Shown: positions 51,833 through 61,310 of the stretch, piece by piece
Position numbering within the stretch: the stretch's first letter is position 1
Layout: each line of letters opens with the position of its first letter
Source of the DNA: an uncultured Roseovarius sp.
GTDB lineage: Bacteria; Pseudomonadota; Alphaproteobacteria; Rhodobacterales; Rhodobacteraceae
Reading direction: 5' to 3'
Length of the DNA: 64,000 nucleotides
Assembly (NCBI GenBank): GCA_947496175.1
Contig: CANMBU010000001.1
Coordinates: 1 to 64,000 of the forward strand
Notes under the pieces: generated by a model
Told to the model about the DNA's origin: nothing
Database searches by the model: none
What the model saw: the letters and a program-made list of their open reading frames with translations, nothing else
Translations under genes and position numbers: made by a program

Positions 51833-52833
51833 CTTTGGCCTTCCCTTTTTCTGCCATCGTCGGTCAGGACACGATGAAGCAGGCGCTTATTCTGACCGCG
51901 ATTGACCCCGGATTGGGCGGTGTTCTGGTTTTTGGCGACCGGGGCACCGGCAAATCCACCGCCGTCCGCGCTCTGGCCGCACTCCTGCCGCCCATCGAGG
52001 TGGTTGAGGGTTGCCCGGTGAACGCGGCGCGCCCCGAGGATTGCCCCGACTGGGCGGAGGTGCGCGCAAACAAAATCGTCAAGCGCCCCACCCCGGTGGT
52101 CGACTTGCCCCTTGGCGTCACCGAAGACCGCGTCACCGGCGCGCTCGACATCGAACGCGCCCTCACCCAAGGCGAAAAGAGCTTTGAACCGGGCCTGCTG
52201 GCGCGTGCCAATCGGGGGTATCTCTATATTGACGAGGTCAACCTGCTTGAGGATCACATCGTTGATCTCTTGCTCGACGTGGCGCAATCAGGTGTTAACG
52301 CGGTCGAGCGCGAAGGTCTCTCGATCCGGCACGCCGCCCGCTTTGTTCTGGTTGGCTCCGGCAACCCCGAGGAGGGCGAGCTGCGCCCGCAACTGCTTGA
52401 CCGCTTTGGTCTTTCTGTCGAAGTCACGTCGCCCACCGATATCGACGAGCGCATCGAGGTGATCCGCCGCCGCGATGCGTTTGAGACCGACACAGACCGG
52501 TTCATGACCAAGTGGAAACGGCAGGACGGCAAGATTCGCAAGGCAATCCTCGCGGCGCGGGACAAGCTGCGCGCCACGGAAAGCAGCGATGCGATCCTGA
52601 AAGACTGCGCCGCGCTCAGCCTCGCGCTTGGTACAGACGGGTTGCGCGGGGAGCTGACGCTGCTGCGCGCCGCACGGGCCCTGGCTGCCTATGAAGGCGC
52701 GCCCGCGATCACGCGCGACCACCTCAGCAAAGTGGCGCCGCTGGCTCTGGCACACCGATTGCGGCGCGATCCACTGGATGAGGCCGGGTCTGTGACCCGT
52801 GTAAGCCGCATGGTTGCGGACGTTCTGGGATGA
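51829..52833 (+). CDS. bchI: Magnesium chelatase ATPase subunit BchI
   Basis: AAA+ motor that drives Mg2+ insertion with BchD and BchH. The 334-aa protein has the N-terminal FSAIVGQDTMKQAL, Walker A GDRGTGKST (about 38-46) and Walker B YLYIDEVNLLEDH (about 128-140), plus the sensor GSGNPEEGELRPQLLDRFG. ATG at 51829 in an ATGA overlap with crtA; stop overlaps bchD the same way. Confidence 0.98.
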   Translation: MTLAFPFSAIVGQDTMKQALILTAIDPGLGGVLVFGDRGTGKSTAVRALAALLPPIEVVEGCPVNAARPEDCPDWAEVRANKIVKRPTPVVDLPLGVTEDRVTGALDIERALTQGEKSFEPGLLARANRGYLYIDEVNLLEDHIVDLLLDVAQSGVNAVEREGLSIRHAARFVLVGSGNPEEGELRPQLLDRFGLSVEVTSPTDIDERIEVIRRRDAFETDTDRFMTKWKRQDGKIRKAILAARDKLRATESSDAILKDCAALSLALGTDGLRGELTLLRAARALAAYEGAPAITRDHLSKVAPLALAHRLRRDPLDEAGSVTRVSRMVADVLG

Positions 52834-54515
52834 CCCGCCCCGCCGCCGCGACCCGAATGGAACGCGCGCTGGCGGCGTTGGCGGTGGACCCCGGAGGACT
52901 CAAGGGCATGGTCCTACGCGCGCGCATGTCGCCCGTGCGGCATGCGTTTGAGACCGCATTGAAACACATGCCTGACACACCCCGCCGCATTCACCCCGGC
53001 ATTTCTGATTTGCAGCTCTTTGGCGGCCTCAACATCGCCGCGTCACTCGCCGAAGGCCGGCCCGTGCGCGACAAGGGGCTTTCTGAGACGCCCGGACTTC
53101 TGGTTCTGACCATGGCAGAACGCACTGGTGCTGACTTGGCCGCAAGATTGTCGCAAATTCTGGATGCTGATACTGGGCATGCTCTGGTCCTTCTGGATGA
53201 AGGGGCGACAGCAGAAGAAGCCCCGCCTTTATCGCTGCAAGACCGGCTCGCCTTTCATATCGAACCGGAGGATGAAGCGCTTCGGACCCAAGCGCTGCGC
53301 CTGCCTGCACGCGCCGATCTGGACACGGCGCGCAAAAGTCTGGCACGCATTGCCGTGCCCGAAGATGCCATGGGGCTTCTGGTGGCCTTGGCCGCGCGGT
53401 TCGGGATCGACAGCCTGCGCGCGCCCCTGCTGGCCCTGCGCACCGCGCGCGCGCTTGCAGCGTTGGATCGTGAAAAGTCAGTCGGCGAAGCGGCCTTGAT
53501 GGAAGCGGTCGAGCTGGTCTACCCCAGCCGCGCCACGCACTTTCCGGCAGAGGCAGAAGAACCTGCAATGGACCCGCCGCCAGACACGCCTCCGCCGCCG
53601 GACGACGCAGCAGATGACGGGAGTGGCAAAGGTGCAGACAAGTTGCCCGATGAAATACTGGTGCAGGCGATTGCCGCATTGCTGCCACCCGATTTATTGG
53701 ATCGCCTGAAAGTGGCCCGCGCCGCCCAAGAGCGTGCCGCCAGCAGCGGTGCAGGCTCCAAACGTCGCGGTAATCGTCGGGGGCGACCCTTGCCGTCGCG
53801 CCCCGGACGTCCCTCACAACAGGCGCGCATCGACCCCGTCGCGACCCTGCGCACTGCCGCCCCGTGGCAGCGTTTGCGTCGCACGCCACAAAATGCGCAT
53901 CGACCTGTGATCATTCACCCGTCTGACATTCGCCTGCGCCGTTTTGAGGATCGCTCAGACCGGCTTCTCATCTTCACTGTAGATGCCTCCGGGTCTTCCG
54001 CCGTCGCCCGTCTGGCCGAAGCCAAAGGGGCCGTGGAACTGATGCTGGCGCAGGCTTATGCGCGGCGGGATCATGTTGCACTTATCGCGTTTCGCGGTGA
54101 CGGGGCCGAACTTCTCTTGTCCCCCACACGGTCACTGGTGCAGGCCAAACGCCAACTCTCATCTCTTCCCGGCGGGGGCGGCACGCCGTTGGCAGCGGGG
54201 CTGGTCGCGGCCTCAAACCTCGCGCAACATGCCCGTGGTCGCGGGATGAGCCCCACCCTTGTCTTGCTCACGGATGGGCGCGCAAACATCCCGCTCAGCG
54301 GCACGCCTGACCGTGCTGAAGCCCGGCAAGACTCCGAAACCATCGCCGCAGGTCTGGCGCGTCAGGGCGTGCCCGGTGTTCTTGTCGACACAGCCAACCG
54401 CCCCGCCGAGAGCGCCCGCTCTATTGCCGTGCGTCTGGGCGCAGACTACCTCGCCCTGCCCCGCGCCGATGCGCACAGGATCAGCGCCTCGGTCACCGCC
54501 GCGCTGGAGCCTTGA
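52830..54515 (+). CDS. bchD: Magnesium chelatase subunit BchD
   Basis: Platform subunit of Mg chelatase. The 561-aa protein has an N-terminal degenerate AAA+ domain, a proline/acidic linker (about 240-275; PPPDTPPPPDDAADD) and a C-terminal von Willebrand A domain with the MIDAS signature DASGSSA (near residue 388) that binds the BchH partner. It lies between bchI and bchO in the conserved bchIDO order. Confidence 0.97.
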   Translation: MTRPAAATRMERALAALAVDPGGLKGMVLRARMSPVRHAFETALKHMPDTPRRIHPGISDLQLFGGLNIAASLAEGRPVRDKGLSETPGLLVLTMAERTGADLAARLSQILDADTGHALVLLDEGATAEEAPPLSLQDRLAFHIEPEDEALRTQALRLPARADLDTARKSLARIAVPEDAMGLLVALAARFGIDSLRAPLLALRTARALAALDREKSVGEAALMEAVELVYPSRATHFPAEAEEPAMDPPPDTPPPPDDAADDGSGKGADKLPDEILVQAIAALLPPDLLDRLKVARAAQERAASSGAGSKRRGNRRGRPLPSRPGRPSQQARIDPVATLRTAAPWQRLRRTPQNAHRPVIIHPSDIRLRRFEDRSDRLLIFTVDASGSSAVARLAEAKGAVELMLAQAYARRDHVALIAFRGDGAELLLSPTRSLVQAKRQLSSLPGGGGTPLAAGLVAASNLAQHARGRGMSPTLVLLTDGRANIPLSGTPDRAEARQDSETIAAGLARQGVPGVLVDTANRPAESARSIAVRLGADYLALPRADAHRISASVTAALEP

Positions 54516-54518
54516 GCA

Positions 54519-55385
54519 GTGGATTGGGAGCGTGACCTCCCCGATTGGCCGCTCAGCGGGCAGTCGCGGCGCATCCAACACCGCCCCCATGACTGGCATG
54601 TGCAAGAACTGGGCGAAGGTCCAATCCTGCTGTTGCTGCATGGGGCCGGGGCGACGACCCACACATGGCGCGATCTGATCCCCACGCTGGCCCAAACCCA
54701 CCGCGTCATCGCGCTTGATCTTCCAGGACACGGGTTCACACAGGCCGGTAGCCGGTTTCGCCTCGGGCTTGAGCGCACCGCCGATGATATCGCAGCGATG
54801 TGCGAGGCCGAAGGCTGGCACCCATCTGCGATCATCGGTCATTCTGCTGGTGGCGCTGTCGCGCTTGAGTTGTCGCTACGGCTCACAACACCAGAGGACC
54901 AACCGCCCGCAGTCATTGGCATAAACGCCGCTCTAGACCGGTTTGAGGGCATGGCCGGGTGGCTTTTTCCGATGCTCGCCAAGTTTCTGGCCATGAACCC
55001 ACTCACGGCCATGGCCTTTGCCGCGGGGGGCGGACGGCCCGACCGCGCGCGTAACGTGATCCGCTCCACCGGATCGAAGCTGACAGACGAAGGTCTGGCC
55101 TATTACAACCGCCTGCTCTCGGACCGCGCCCATGTGGACGGGACCTTGCAAATGATGGCGGCCTGGAACACCGATGGCATCTGGGGCCGCATGCCTCAGG
55201 TCACCGCACCCTGCCTTTTGATCACCGGAGAGAAAGACGGGGCTGTGCCGCCTTCTGTCTCAGACCGCGCCGCCGCGCGCCTGCCGAATGCAAAGGTGCA
55301 GAACCTCGACGGTTTGGGGCATCTGGCACATGAAGAAGCCCCGACAGAAGTCACCAAGATCATCCTCGACTGGCTGAAGACCTAA
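54519..55385 (+). CDS. bchO: Alpha/beta hydrolase BchO, putative Mg chelatase accessory protein
   Basis: The 288-aa alpha/beta hydrolase has LLLLHGAGATTHTW, the nucleophile elbow GHSAGG (Ser near residue 109) and a late GLGHLAHEE histidine. BchO accompanies bchI and bchD in purple bacteria; its exact role is unproven. Starts at GTG three bases after the bchD stop. Its end faces the SDR gene with only five bases between, so there is no room for a separate terminator. Confidence 0.94.
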   Translation: MDWERDLPDWPLSGQSRRIQHRPHDWHVQELGEGPILLLLHGAGATTHTWRDLIPTLAQTHRVIALDLPGHGFTQAGSRFRLGLERTADDIAAMCEAEGWHPSAIIGHSAGGAVALELSLRLTTPEDQPPAVIGINAALDRFEGMAGWLFPMLAKFLAMNPLTAMAFAAGGGRPDRARNVIRSTGSKLTDEGLAYYNRLLSDRAHVDGTLQMMAAWNTDGIWGRMPQVTAPCLLITGEKDGAVPPSVSDRAAARLPNAKVQNLDGLGHLAHEEAPTEVTKIILDWLKT

Positions 55386-55390
55386 GTCCT

Positions 55391-56155
55391 CTACCACAAA
55401 GCGCCAGCGTTTACCTGTATATCTTCCAGCGTCAGAGCCGGGGCCGCATCCGAGCACAAAAACGCCACCAACTCAGCAATCTCGCTGGGCTGTACCAGAC
55501 GGTTCTGCGGATTAGCCTGGGCAATCTCAGCGATGACATCAGCCACTTCGCGCCCCTCCGCCTCGGCCACTTTGGCAGCTGAGCCCTGCAGCATGTCTGT
55601 CTCAACCCAGGTCGGGCTGACACTGACACAGGTGACCCCGTGCGGCGCGCCCTCCAGCGCGGTTGCGCGCGTCAGCCCCAAAAGCCCCGCCTTTGAAGCG
55701 CAATAAGCCGCATGCTCAGGTTTCGCTGTATGCGCCGCAGTCGACGCAATGTTGACGATCCGCCCCCAGCCGGCCTCGATCATATCCGGCATCACCTGAC
55801 GGCACATCAAAAACGGCCCTGTCAGGTTGGTCTCAATCACGTCATTCCACGCGTCGATTTTATGAGAGGCCACAGGTTCTTTGTATTCAATCCCCGCTGA
55901 GTTTATCAAAATCTCCACCGCGCCAAGACGATTCTTGACCGCCATGCAAAACGCCGCCACCGAGCCTTTCTTGCGCACATCGAGCGGAGCAATGAACACA
56001 TCTTCACCTAAACTCTCACGCGCTTTATCCTGCTCTACTGGATCGGCCCCGCGCCGCGCGCCAATGGCAACACGGTAGCCTTCGGCCATCAGCACGCGCG
56101 CAATCTCAAGACCGATCCCGCTCAGCCCGCCCGTGATGATCGCAGTTCGGCTCAT
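55391..56155 (-). CDS. Short-chain dehydrogenase (3-hydroxybutyrate dehydrogenase-like)
   Basis: The 254-aa classical SDR has the cofactor motif TGGLSGIG (residues 9-16), NSAG and the YxxxK active site YCASK with the upstream serine (NIASTAAHT). The family-typical C-terminus and size fit NAD-dependent 3-hydroxybutyrate dehydrogenases, but 3-oxoacyl reductases are also similar. Its start overlaps the MBL hydrolase stop, so both are one operon, possibly used in the degradation of carnitine- or betaine-like compounds taken up by the neighbouring ABC importer. Confidence 0.84.
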   Translation of the reverse strand: MSRTAIITGGLSGIGLEIARVLMAEGYRVAIGARRGADPVEQDKARESLGEDVFIAPLDVRKKGSVAAFCMAVKNRLGAVEILINSAGIEYKEPVASHKIDAWNDVIETNLTGPFLMCRQVMPDMIEAGWGRIVNIASTAAHTAKPEHAAYCASKAGLLGLTRATALEGAPHGVTCVSVSPTWVETDMLQGSAAKVAEAEGREVADVIAEIAQANPQNRLVQPSEIAELVAFLCSDAAPALTLEDIQVNAGALW

Positions 56156-56931
56156 GTTTCCCCCTCCATTTCACCCGCGATCCATGCACTTGCATCTCCA
56201 ACCCGCAACCCACCATCTCGATAAAGGTCGAGCAACTCCAACAACCGGTCCCGGCCAAAGGAGGCAAAATGCCCGGCATGTACCACCCGGATGGGCAACT
56301 CCCGCAGACGCGCATGGGACTCCGCCAGAACCTCGGCCTCCGAATGGTAGAGGTCATCAATCAGATCACCATTATAGATGACATCGCCACTAAAGAGTGT
56401 CTCGTTAGCCCTGTCATAAAGCGCGATAGACCCCGGTGAATGCCCAGGTAGATGAAAAACCTGAAACACCCGGTCGCCCAGATCGATCACATCGCCCTCA
56501 TCCAGATACCCCGTCAAAGGCGCTGGTTTCACATGATAGGTCGTGTGATCAAACCCCGCATAGGGCAGTGCCGTAAACGTCTCGGCCCGGACATAGCCTG
56601 TATCCGCTACTGTACTCTGTGCCGTTGGACGCGCCATGACATCCGCCTCGGCCCGGTGCCCGCATCGGTGCGAAAACTCATGCAAACCCCCGGCGTGATC
56701 AAAATGCGAGTGCGTCATAATGGCTGTCAAAGGCCGCGCGCTCAGCCCTGGCACCTCGTCCAGCATGGGGCGCAAACCCATGCCGGTGTCGATCACCAGA
56801 TCCCGGTCCCGCCCCTGCACATGCCAGATGTTACACCGCAACCACGAGGCCACATGCGGCTCATGAATATGCACCACTGCCTCTTCAATCTGCTTTGCAG
56901 CAAACCAACGTGACGCAACCTCAAGTCCCAC
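56152..56931 (-). CDS. Metallo-beta-lactamase-fold hydrolase
   Basis: A 259-aa zinc hydrolase with the signature THSHFDHAGG (HxHxDH) and downstream ligands LPGHSPGS, FSGDVIYNG and VVHAGHF. Substrate unknown; thioesters and lactones are common for the class. I chose the GTG at 56931, which has AGGGGG five bases before it; another GTG at 56955 is possible. It is divergent from the betaine-type ABC operon across a region with a palindromic operator. Confidence 0.86.
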   Translation of the reverse strand: MGLEVASRWFAAKQIEEAVVHIHEPHVASWLRCNIWHVQGRDRDLVIDTGMGLRPMLDEVPGLSARPLTAIMTHSHFDHAGGLHEFSHRCGHRAEADVMARPTAQSTVADTGYVRAETFTALPYAGFDHTTYHVKPAPLTGYLDEGDVIDLGDRVFQVFHLPGHSPGSIALYDRANETLFSGDVIYNGDLIDDLYHSEAEVLAESHARLRELPIRVVHAGHFASFGRDRLLELLDLYRDGGLRVGDASAWIAGEMEGET

Positions 56932-57023
56932 ACATTCCCCCTTCGACGCTGACACACAAAAGAAACGCTATCCGCTGGGCCTCTTCAAATCCAGTGTGGC
57001 GGCGCTTAACGTTACCCATTTTA

Positions 57024-57041
57024 ATTGACTTGCCAGTCAAT
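57024..57041. promoter_or_regulatory. Palindromic operator between MBL hydrolase and ABC importer
   Basis: ATTGACT, 4 bases, AGTCAAT form a perfect 7-bp dyad 80 bp upstream of the binding-protein gene. The pattern resembles TetR/BetI-type operators of choline-betaine genes. No regulator gene is visible nearby, so control by a distant BetI-like protein is inferred. Confidence 0.5.
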
Positions 57042-57121
57042 AAAGATTTTGTTTGGCCTCAATCCAAGGTCGTACCATACTCGGCCTCAATAAAAGAACC
57101 AATCAACGGGGAGAATACACA

Positions 57122-58066
57122 ATGAAAGCTAAGTCCTTGATTTCTGCGGCGGTCATGGCATTGGCCGGCTCTGGCATGGCATTCGCGGACAGCAGCGATC
57201 CGATCAGGATACCAATCAACGAATGGACCGGACAGCATATCTCGGCCCATATCACTGGCACGCTCTTCAAAAAAGCGGGCTACGAAGTTGAATATGTGAC
57301 CGCCGGTGCCGTGCCTCAGTTTGCCGCGATTGCGCAGGGCGATCTGCACCTGCAACCCGAAGTCTGGACCAACAACGTCGGCGACATCTATCCCAAAGCA
57401 GTGGAAAGCGGTGATATCGTTGTGCTGGGTCAACTGGGTCTGCAACCACAGGAAGGCTGGATTTTCCCGCCCTACATGAAAGAGAAATGCCCCGGCCTTC
57501 CTGCCTATGAGGCACTTTACGAGTGCGCACAGGCCTTTGCTGCGGCCGATACGTTCCCCAAGGGGCGTCTGGTCACATACCCTGCTGATTGGGGCACGCG
57601 CTCCAAGGACGTGGTTGGCATGATCGAATTGCCGTTTGAACCCGTCGCAGGCGGCTCTGAAGGCGCGATGATTGCCGAAGCGAAATCTGCAGTCGCAACA
57701 GGTGATCCGATCCTGATGATGTTCTGGCAACCCCATTGGCTCTTTGCCGACATGGACATGGAGTGGGTGGCCTGGGACGCAGCCGATGGCGAATGTGTCG
57801 AGGAATCCGGCCAGGAACGCGGCAAGGCCTGCGGCTTCCAACAAGCCTCAATCGACAAGATTGCCAACAAGAGCTTTGCGACGGACTATCCCGGTGCAAA
57901 CGCAATCTTTGAGGCGATGTCGCTTGATAACAGCATTCAGAACGCTCTGATGCTGGAGATCGACCAGAAAGGCCGTCCTCTCCAAGAAGTGGTTGCCGAA
58001 TGGATCGACGCCAACGAGGCAACCTGGAAGCCTTGGGTTGATGCCGGCCTCGCGGCCAAGCAGTAA
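57122..58066 (+). CDS. ABC transporter periplasmic binding protein, glycine betaine/choline type
   Basis: The 314-aa precursor has a Sec signal peptide (cleavage after AFA, residue 22) and an OpuAC/ProX-type domain, starting with IRIPINEWTGQHISAHI and with aromatic residues (EVWTNN, FWQPHWLFADMDMEW) suited to bind trimethylammonium groups. The ATG at 57122 has GGGGAG upstream. First gene of a three-gene importer. Confidence 0.88.
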   Translation: MKAKSLISAAVMALAGSGMAFADSSDPIRIPINEWTGQHISAHITGTLFKKAGYEVEYVTAGAVPQFAAIAQGDLHLQPEVWTNNVGDIYPKAVESGDIVVLGQLGLQPQEGWIFPPYMKEKCPGLPAYEALYECAQAFAAADTFPKGRLVTYPADWGTRSKDVVGMIELPFEPVAGGSEGAMIAEAKSAVATGDPILMMFWQPHWLFADMDMEWVAWDAADGECVEESGQERGKACGFQQASIDKIANKSFATDYPGANAIFEAMSLDNSIQNALMLEIDQKGRPLQEVVAEWIDANEATWKPWVDAGLAAKQ

Positions 58067-58084
58067 CCTTTTGAAAACCATGTG

Positions 58085-58112
58085 CAAAGGCCGGGGTAAT
58101 TCCCGGCCTTTG
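58085..58112 (+). other. Attenuating hairpin after the binding-protein gene
   Basis: An 11-bp GC-rich stem (CAAAGGCCGGG/CCCGGCCTTTG) with a 6-base loop and no long T-run. Typical of ABC operons, where it leaves more binding-protein mRNA than transporter mRNA. Confidence 0.72.
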
Positions 58113-58138
58113 TCACCTTGCAGAAAAGCCCGCATCCC

Positions 58139-59206
58139 ATGACCTCATCCTCCGACATCCGCCTGTCCTGCCGCAACATCTGGAAGGTCTACGGCAAAGA
58201 CCCGGAACGCTATTTCAAGGGAAGTGCTGCAACCGAGGATCCTGATGCGCTTGTCGCGAGAATGCGGGACGAAGGTGCGATACCGGCAGCGGCCAATGTC
58301 AGCTTTGATGTGGGCGTGGGCGAGATTTTCGTCATCATGGGGCTGTCCGGTTCGGGCAAATCCACTGTGGTGCGCTGTTTGTCGCGGCTTGTCGACCCGA
58401 CCCATGGCGAAGTTGTGCTGGATGGCGAGGACCTTCTCGCGAAGTCAGACAAGGACATGATCCAGGTCCGCCGCCACAAGATCGGCATGGTGTTTCAGAA
58501 TTTCGGCCTCATGCCGCATCTGTCGGTCTATGAAAACATCGCCTTCCCGCTCAGCCTTCAGGGCAGCACGCCTGCGGATGCCAAGCCGCGTGTGGACAAG
58601 GTCATCGACCTTGTGGGTCTTCAAGGGCGCGAGAAAAGCTATCCTCATCAGCTTTCGGGCGGTCAGCAACAGCGTGTCGGCATCGCCCGGTCGCTTGCGG
58701 TGGACCCTGATCTGTGGCTTCTGGATGAACCGTTTTCAGCGCTTGATCCGCTCATCCGGCGACAGATGCAGGATGAATTTCTGCGCATCCAGAATGACTT
58801 GCACAAATCCATCGTGTTCATCACCCATGACTTCCTGGAGGCGCTGCGCGTGGCTGACCGCATGATGATCATGCGCGGCGGTCAGGTTGTGCAAACCGGC
58901 ACACCGGCTGAGTTGATCACCAACCCGGCTGATGACTATGTGGCCGAATTCACCAATGACGTGCCCCTCGTGCGTGTGCTTTGCGCCCATGAAGTGATAG
59001 ATACCAACGCGGTTCCAGATGAAGGCCGCATGCGCCTGCCCGCCGAGACGCCTGTTGAAGCGCTGTTGCCGATGCTCGCCGCCCACCCGGAAGGTGTGGC
59101 TGTGGACCGCGCCGGCACAATTGAGGGCATTGTAACAGCTCAAAGCGTGATCTCTGCTCTGGCTCGATTGTCAGATCAGGACGACAAAGCTGAGGCCACG
59201 GCATGA
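58139..59206 (+). CDS. ABC transporter ATP-binding protein, glycine betaine/proline type
   Basis: The 355-aa ATPase has Walker A GLSGSGKST, the signature LSGGQQQRVGIARSL and Walker B LWLLDEPFSALDP. The N-terminal extension (KDPERYFKG) and C-terminal region after residue 275 (possible CBS-like remnant) are typical of ProV/OpuAA. ATG at 58139; the end overlaps the permease by four bases. Confidence 0.92.
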   Translation: MTSSSDIRLSCRNIWKVYGKDPERYFKGSAATEDPDALVARMRDEGAIPAAANVSFDVGVGEIFVIMGLSGSGKSTVVRCLSRLVDPTHGEVVLDGEDLLAKSDKDMIQVRRHKIGMVFQNFGLMPHLSVYENIAFPLSLQGSTPADAKPRVDKVIDLVGLQGREKSYPHQLSGGQQQRVGIARSLAVDPDLWLLDEPFSALDPLIRRQMQDEFLRIQNDLHKSIVFITHDFLEALRVADRMMIMRGGQVVQTGTPAELITNPADDYVAEFTNDVPLVRVLCAHEVIDTNAVPDEGRMRLPAETPVEALLPMLAAHPEGVAVDRAGTIEGIVTAQSVISALARLSDQDDKAEATA

Positions 59207-61266
59207 GCGAGACGCGCACGCATTGGGCGTGGTTCGCGCTGATTGGCCTGACGCTGGTGACCTTGGGTTTTCGCGACAGGCTGGACTGGCTGATGGCCTT
59301 TCCCGAGGCGTGGGAAATCCCCCTCACAGACTGGCTCAATGCCATTATGGCCGTGATCATCGACACGTTTGGCCCGTTCTTCCGCGGATTTTCCTCTCTG
59401 ATGGACCATCCCATGTCCTGGGTGCGAACCATTTTGCAATCTACGCCCTGGGCGCTCACCATCGGCTTGCTGATGCTCGCCTCTTTCGCAGTCTCCGGCG
59501 TCAAGCTGGCGATTTTCACTTTTTTCGCCATGTTTTACATGGTCCTGATCGGCTACTGGTCGGAATCTATGAATTCGCTGGCGCTTGTGCTGATCTCAGT
59601 GCCGCTTGCCGTCATGATCGGCTTTGCGGTGGGCACCGCGGCGTTTTATTCAGACCGCGCCGACCGGATCATTTCGCCCACAATGGATCTGCTGCAGACC
59701 ATCCCAGTCTTTGCCTACCTGCTGCCCATCCTGCTGCTTTTCGGCTTTGGCCCGGTCGTAGGTCTCATCGCCTCGATCCTCTATGCCGTGCCGCCCATGG
59801 TGCGCAACACCACACTGGGATTGCGCCGTGTGGATGAAGAAGTGATCGAGGCCGGCATGATGGCCGGGGCCACGGCGATGCAAATGTTCTGGCGCGTGCG
59901 CGTGCCCAATGCCTTGCGGCAGATCCTTTTAGGCATCAACCAGACCATGATGGCGGCCTTTTCGATGATCATCATCGCCTCGATCATCGGCGGCACCTCA
60001 GACATTGGCTGGGAGGTCCTGACCCAAATCCGCAAGGCCAATGTGGCCGAGGCTATCCTGGCGGGTATCGTGATTGCCCTTATGGCGATGGTCATGGACC
60101 GGCTTACCGCTCAGGCCGCGATGGCACGTGCCCCCGATGGCGGGGACGAGCCCAGCTTTGCCCAGCGCAACCGCTACTGGATTGCCGCCGGTCTCCTGAC
60201 CATTGCGATCCTCGCTCTGGCGCAGGTCTTTCCGTTTCTGAAAAACTATCCCAAAGCCTGGGAAGTCTACCCCGCACAGGCGATGAATGACGCCTTCAAC
60301 TATGTGTTGGTGGAATACGCCGCCGCCATCAAGACGATCAAAACCGTCGCTTTGTTTTACATTATGCTGCCAGTGAAATCCGGGCTGGAGCAAACCATCA
60401 GCCCGTTTTCCTGGGGCTTTGAATTCACCACGCCGTTGAAAATCGGCTTTGGCGTGGTCATGGCGGGTTTGGCCCTCTATGCCGCCCTGCGCGGTCGCAT
60501 CAACCTGGCCATTGGCATCGCGCTGGCGGCCATTCTCCTCTATTTCGGCATCACCCGCTTGCCCTGGCTGTCTGTTGCCGCTGTCATGGTCCTGCTCGCC
60601 TGGCAGGCAGGCGGCGCGCGGCTGGCCATTGGCACGGGCATCGGCCTTGTGTTCCTGATGGTTGCCGGCGTCTGGCCCGAAACCATGGTGTCCTTTTATC
60701 TGTGCGGTATCGCCGTGCTGCTGTCCTTCCTGATTGGCACCACGCTTGGCGTTCTGGCCTCTGAAAACGATACCGTCTCGGCCTTTCTGCGCCCGATCAA
60801 CGACACGCTGCAAACCATGCCGCTCTTTGTGATCCTCATCCCCTTCGTGATGTTCTTCAAACTCGGCGACTTCACCGCCCTTCTGGCGATCATGGCCTAT
60901 TCCATCGTGCCCGCGATCCGCTATGCCGAGCACGGGTTGCGGGGGGTGTCTCCTCAAGTGATCGAGGCCGCACGCGCCTGTGGATGCACACGGCTGCAAA
61001 TGCTCTGGCGGGTGCGCTTGCCCTTGGCCCTGCCGCAGCTGATGCTCGGCCTGAACCAGACGATCATGTTCGGCGTCGCGATGCTGGTGATCACGGCGCT
61101 TGTGGGCACAAGCGACCTTGGTCAGGAAATCTACATCGGCCTCAACAATGGCGATTTTGGTGTGGGCATGGTGGCCGGGATCGGAATGGCTATTCTGGCC
61201 ATGATTGCCGACCGCATGACCAAAGCCTACAGCCGCAAAGGTCAGGCCGCGCTCGGTCAGGCGTGA
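59203..61266 (+). CDS. ABC transporter permease with two fused permease domains
   Basis: At 687 aa this is double the length of a ProW-type permease. Two EAA loops are visible: EEVIEAGMMAGATAMQMFWRV (near residue 210) and PQVIEAARACGCTRLQMLWRV (near residue 580), each followed by P-x-ALxQ-x-LGxNQT. So both membrane halves of the importer are in one chain. No separate permease is needed in the operon. Confidence 0.92.
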   Translation: MSETRTHWAWFALIGLTLVTLGFRDRLDWLMAFPEAWEIPLTDWLNAIMAVIIDTFGPFFRGFSSLMDHPMSWVRTILQSTPWALTIGLLMLASFAVSGVKLAIFTFFAMFYMVLIGYWSESMNSLALVLISVPLAVMIGFAVGTAAFYSDRADRIISPTMDLLQTIPVFAYLLPILLLFGFGPVVGLIASILYAVPPMVRNTTLGLRRVDEEVIEAGMMAGATAMQMFWRVRVPNALRQILLGINQTMMAAFSMIIIASIIGGTSDIGWEVLTQIRKANVAEAILAGIVIALMAMVMDRLTAQAAMARAPDGGDEPSFAQRNRYWIAAGLLTIAILALAQVFPFLKNYPKAWEVYPAQAMNDAFNYVLVEYAAAIKTIKTVALFYIMLPVKSGLEQTISPFSWGFEFTTPLKIGFGVVMAGLALYAALRGRINLAIGIALAAILLYFGITRLPWLSVAAVMVLLAWQAGGARLAIGTGIGLVFLMVAGVWPETMVSFYLCGIAVLLSFLIGTTLGVLASENDTVSAFLRPINDTLQTMPLFVILIPFVMFFKLGDFTALLAIMAYSIVPAIRYAEHGLRGVSPQVIEAARACGCTRLQMLWRVRLPLALPQLMLGLNQTIMFGVAMLVITALVGTSDLGQEIYIGLNNGDFGVGMVAGIGMAILAMIADRMTKAYSRKGQAALGQA

Positions 61267-61270
61267 TCAG

Positions 61271-61310
61271 GCCAAGTTCCGCGCCCTCAGGCCAAGTTCC
61301 GCGCCCTCAG
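61271..61310. repeat. 20-bp tandem duplication at convergent gene ends
   Basis: GCCAAGTTCCGCGCCCTCAG is repeated twice in direct order (61271-61290, 61291-61310), followed by a partial third GCCAAG. It covers the EamA stop and the 20-bp gap to the permease gene, so the C-terminal codons RARNLA and stop are duplicated downstream. Confidence 0.9.
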
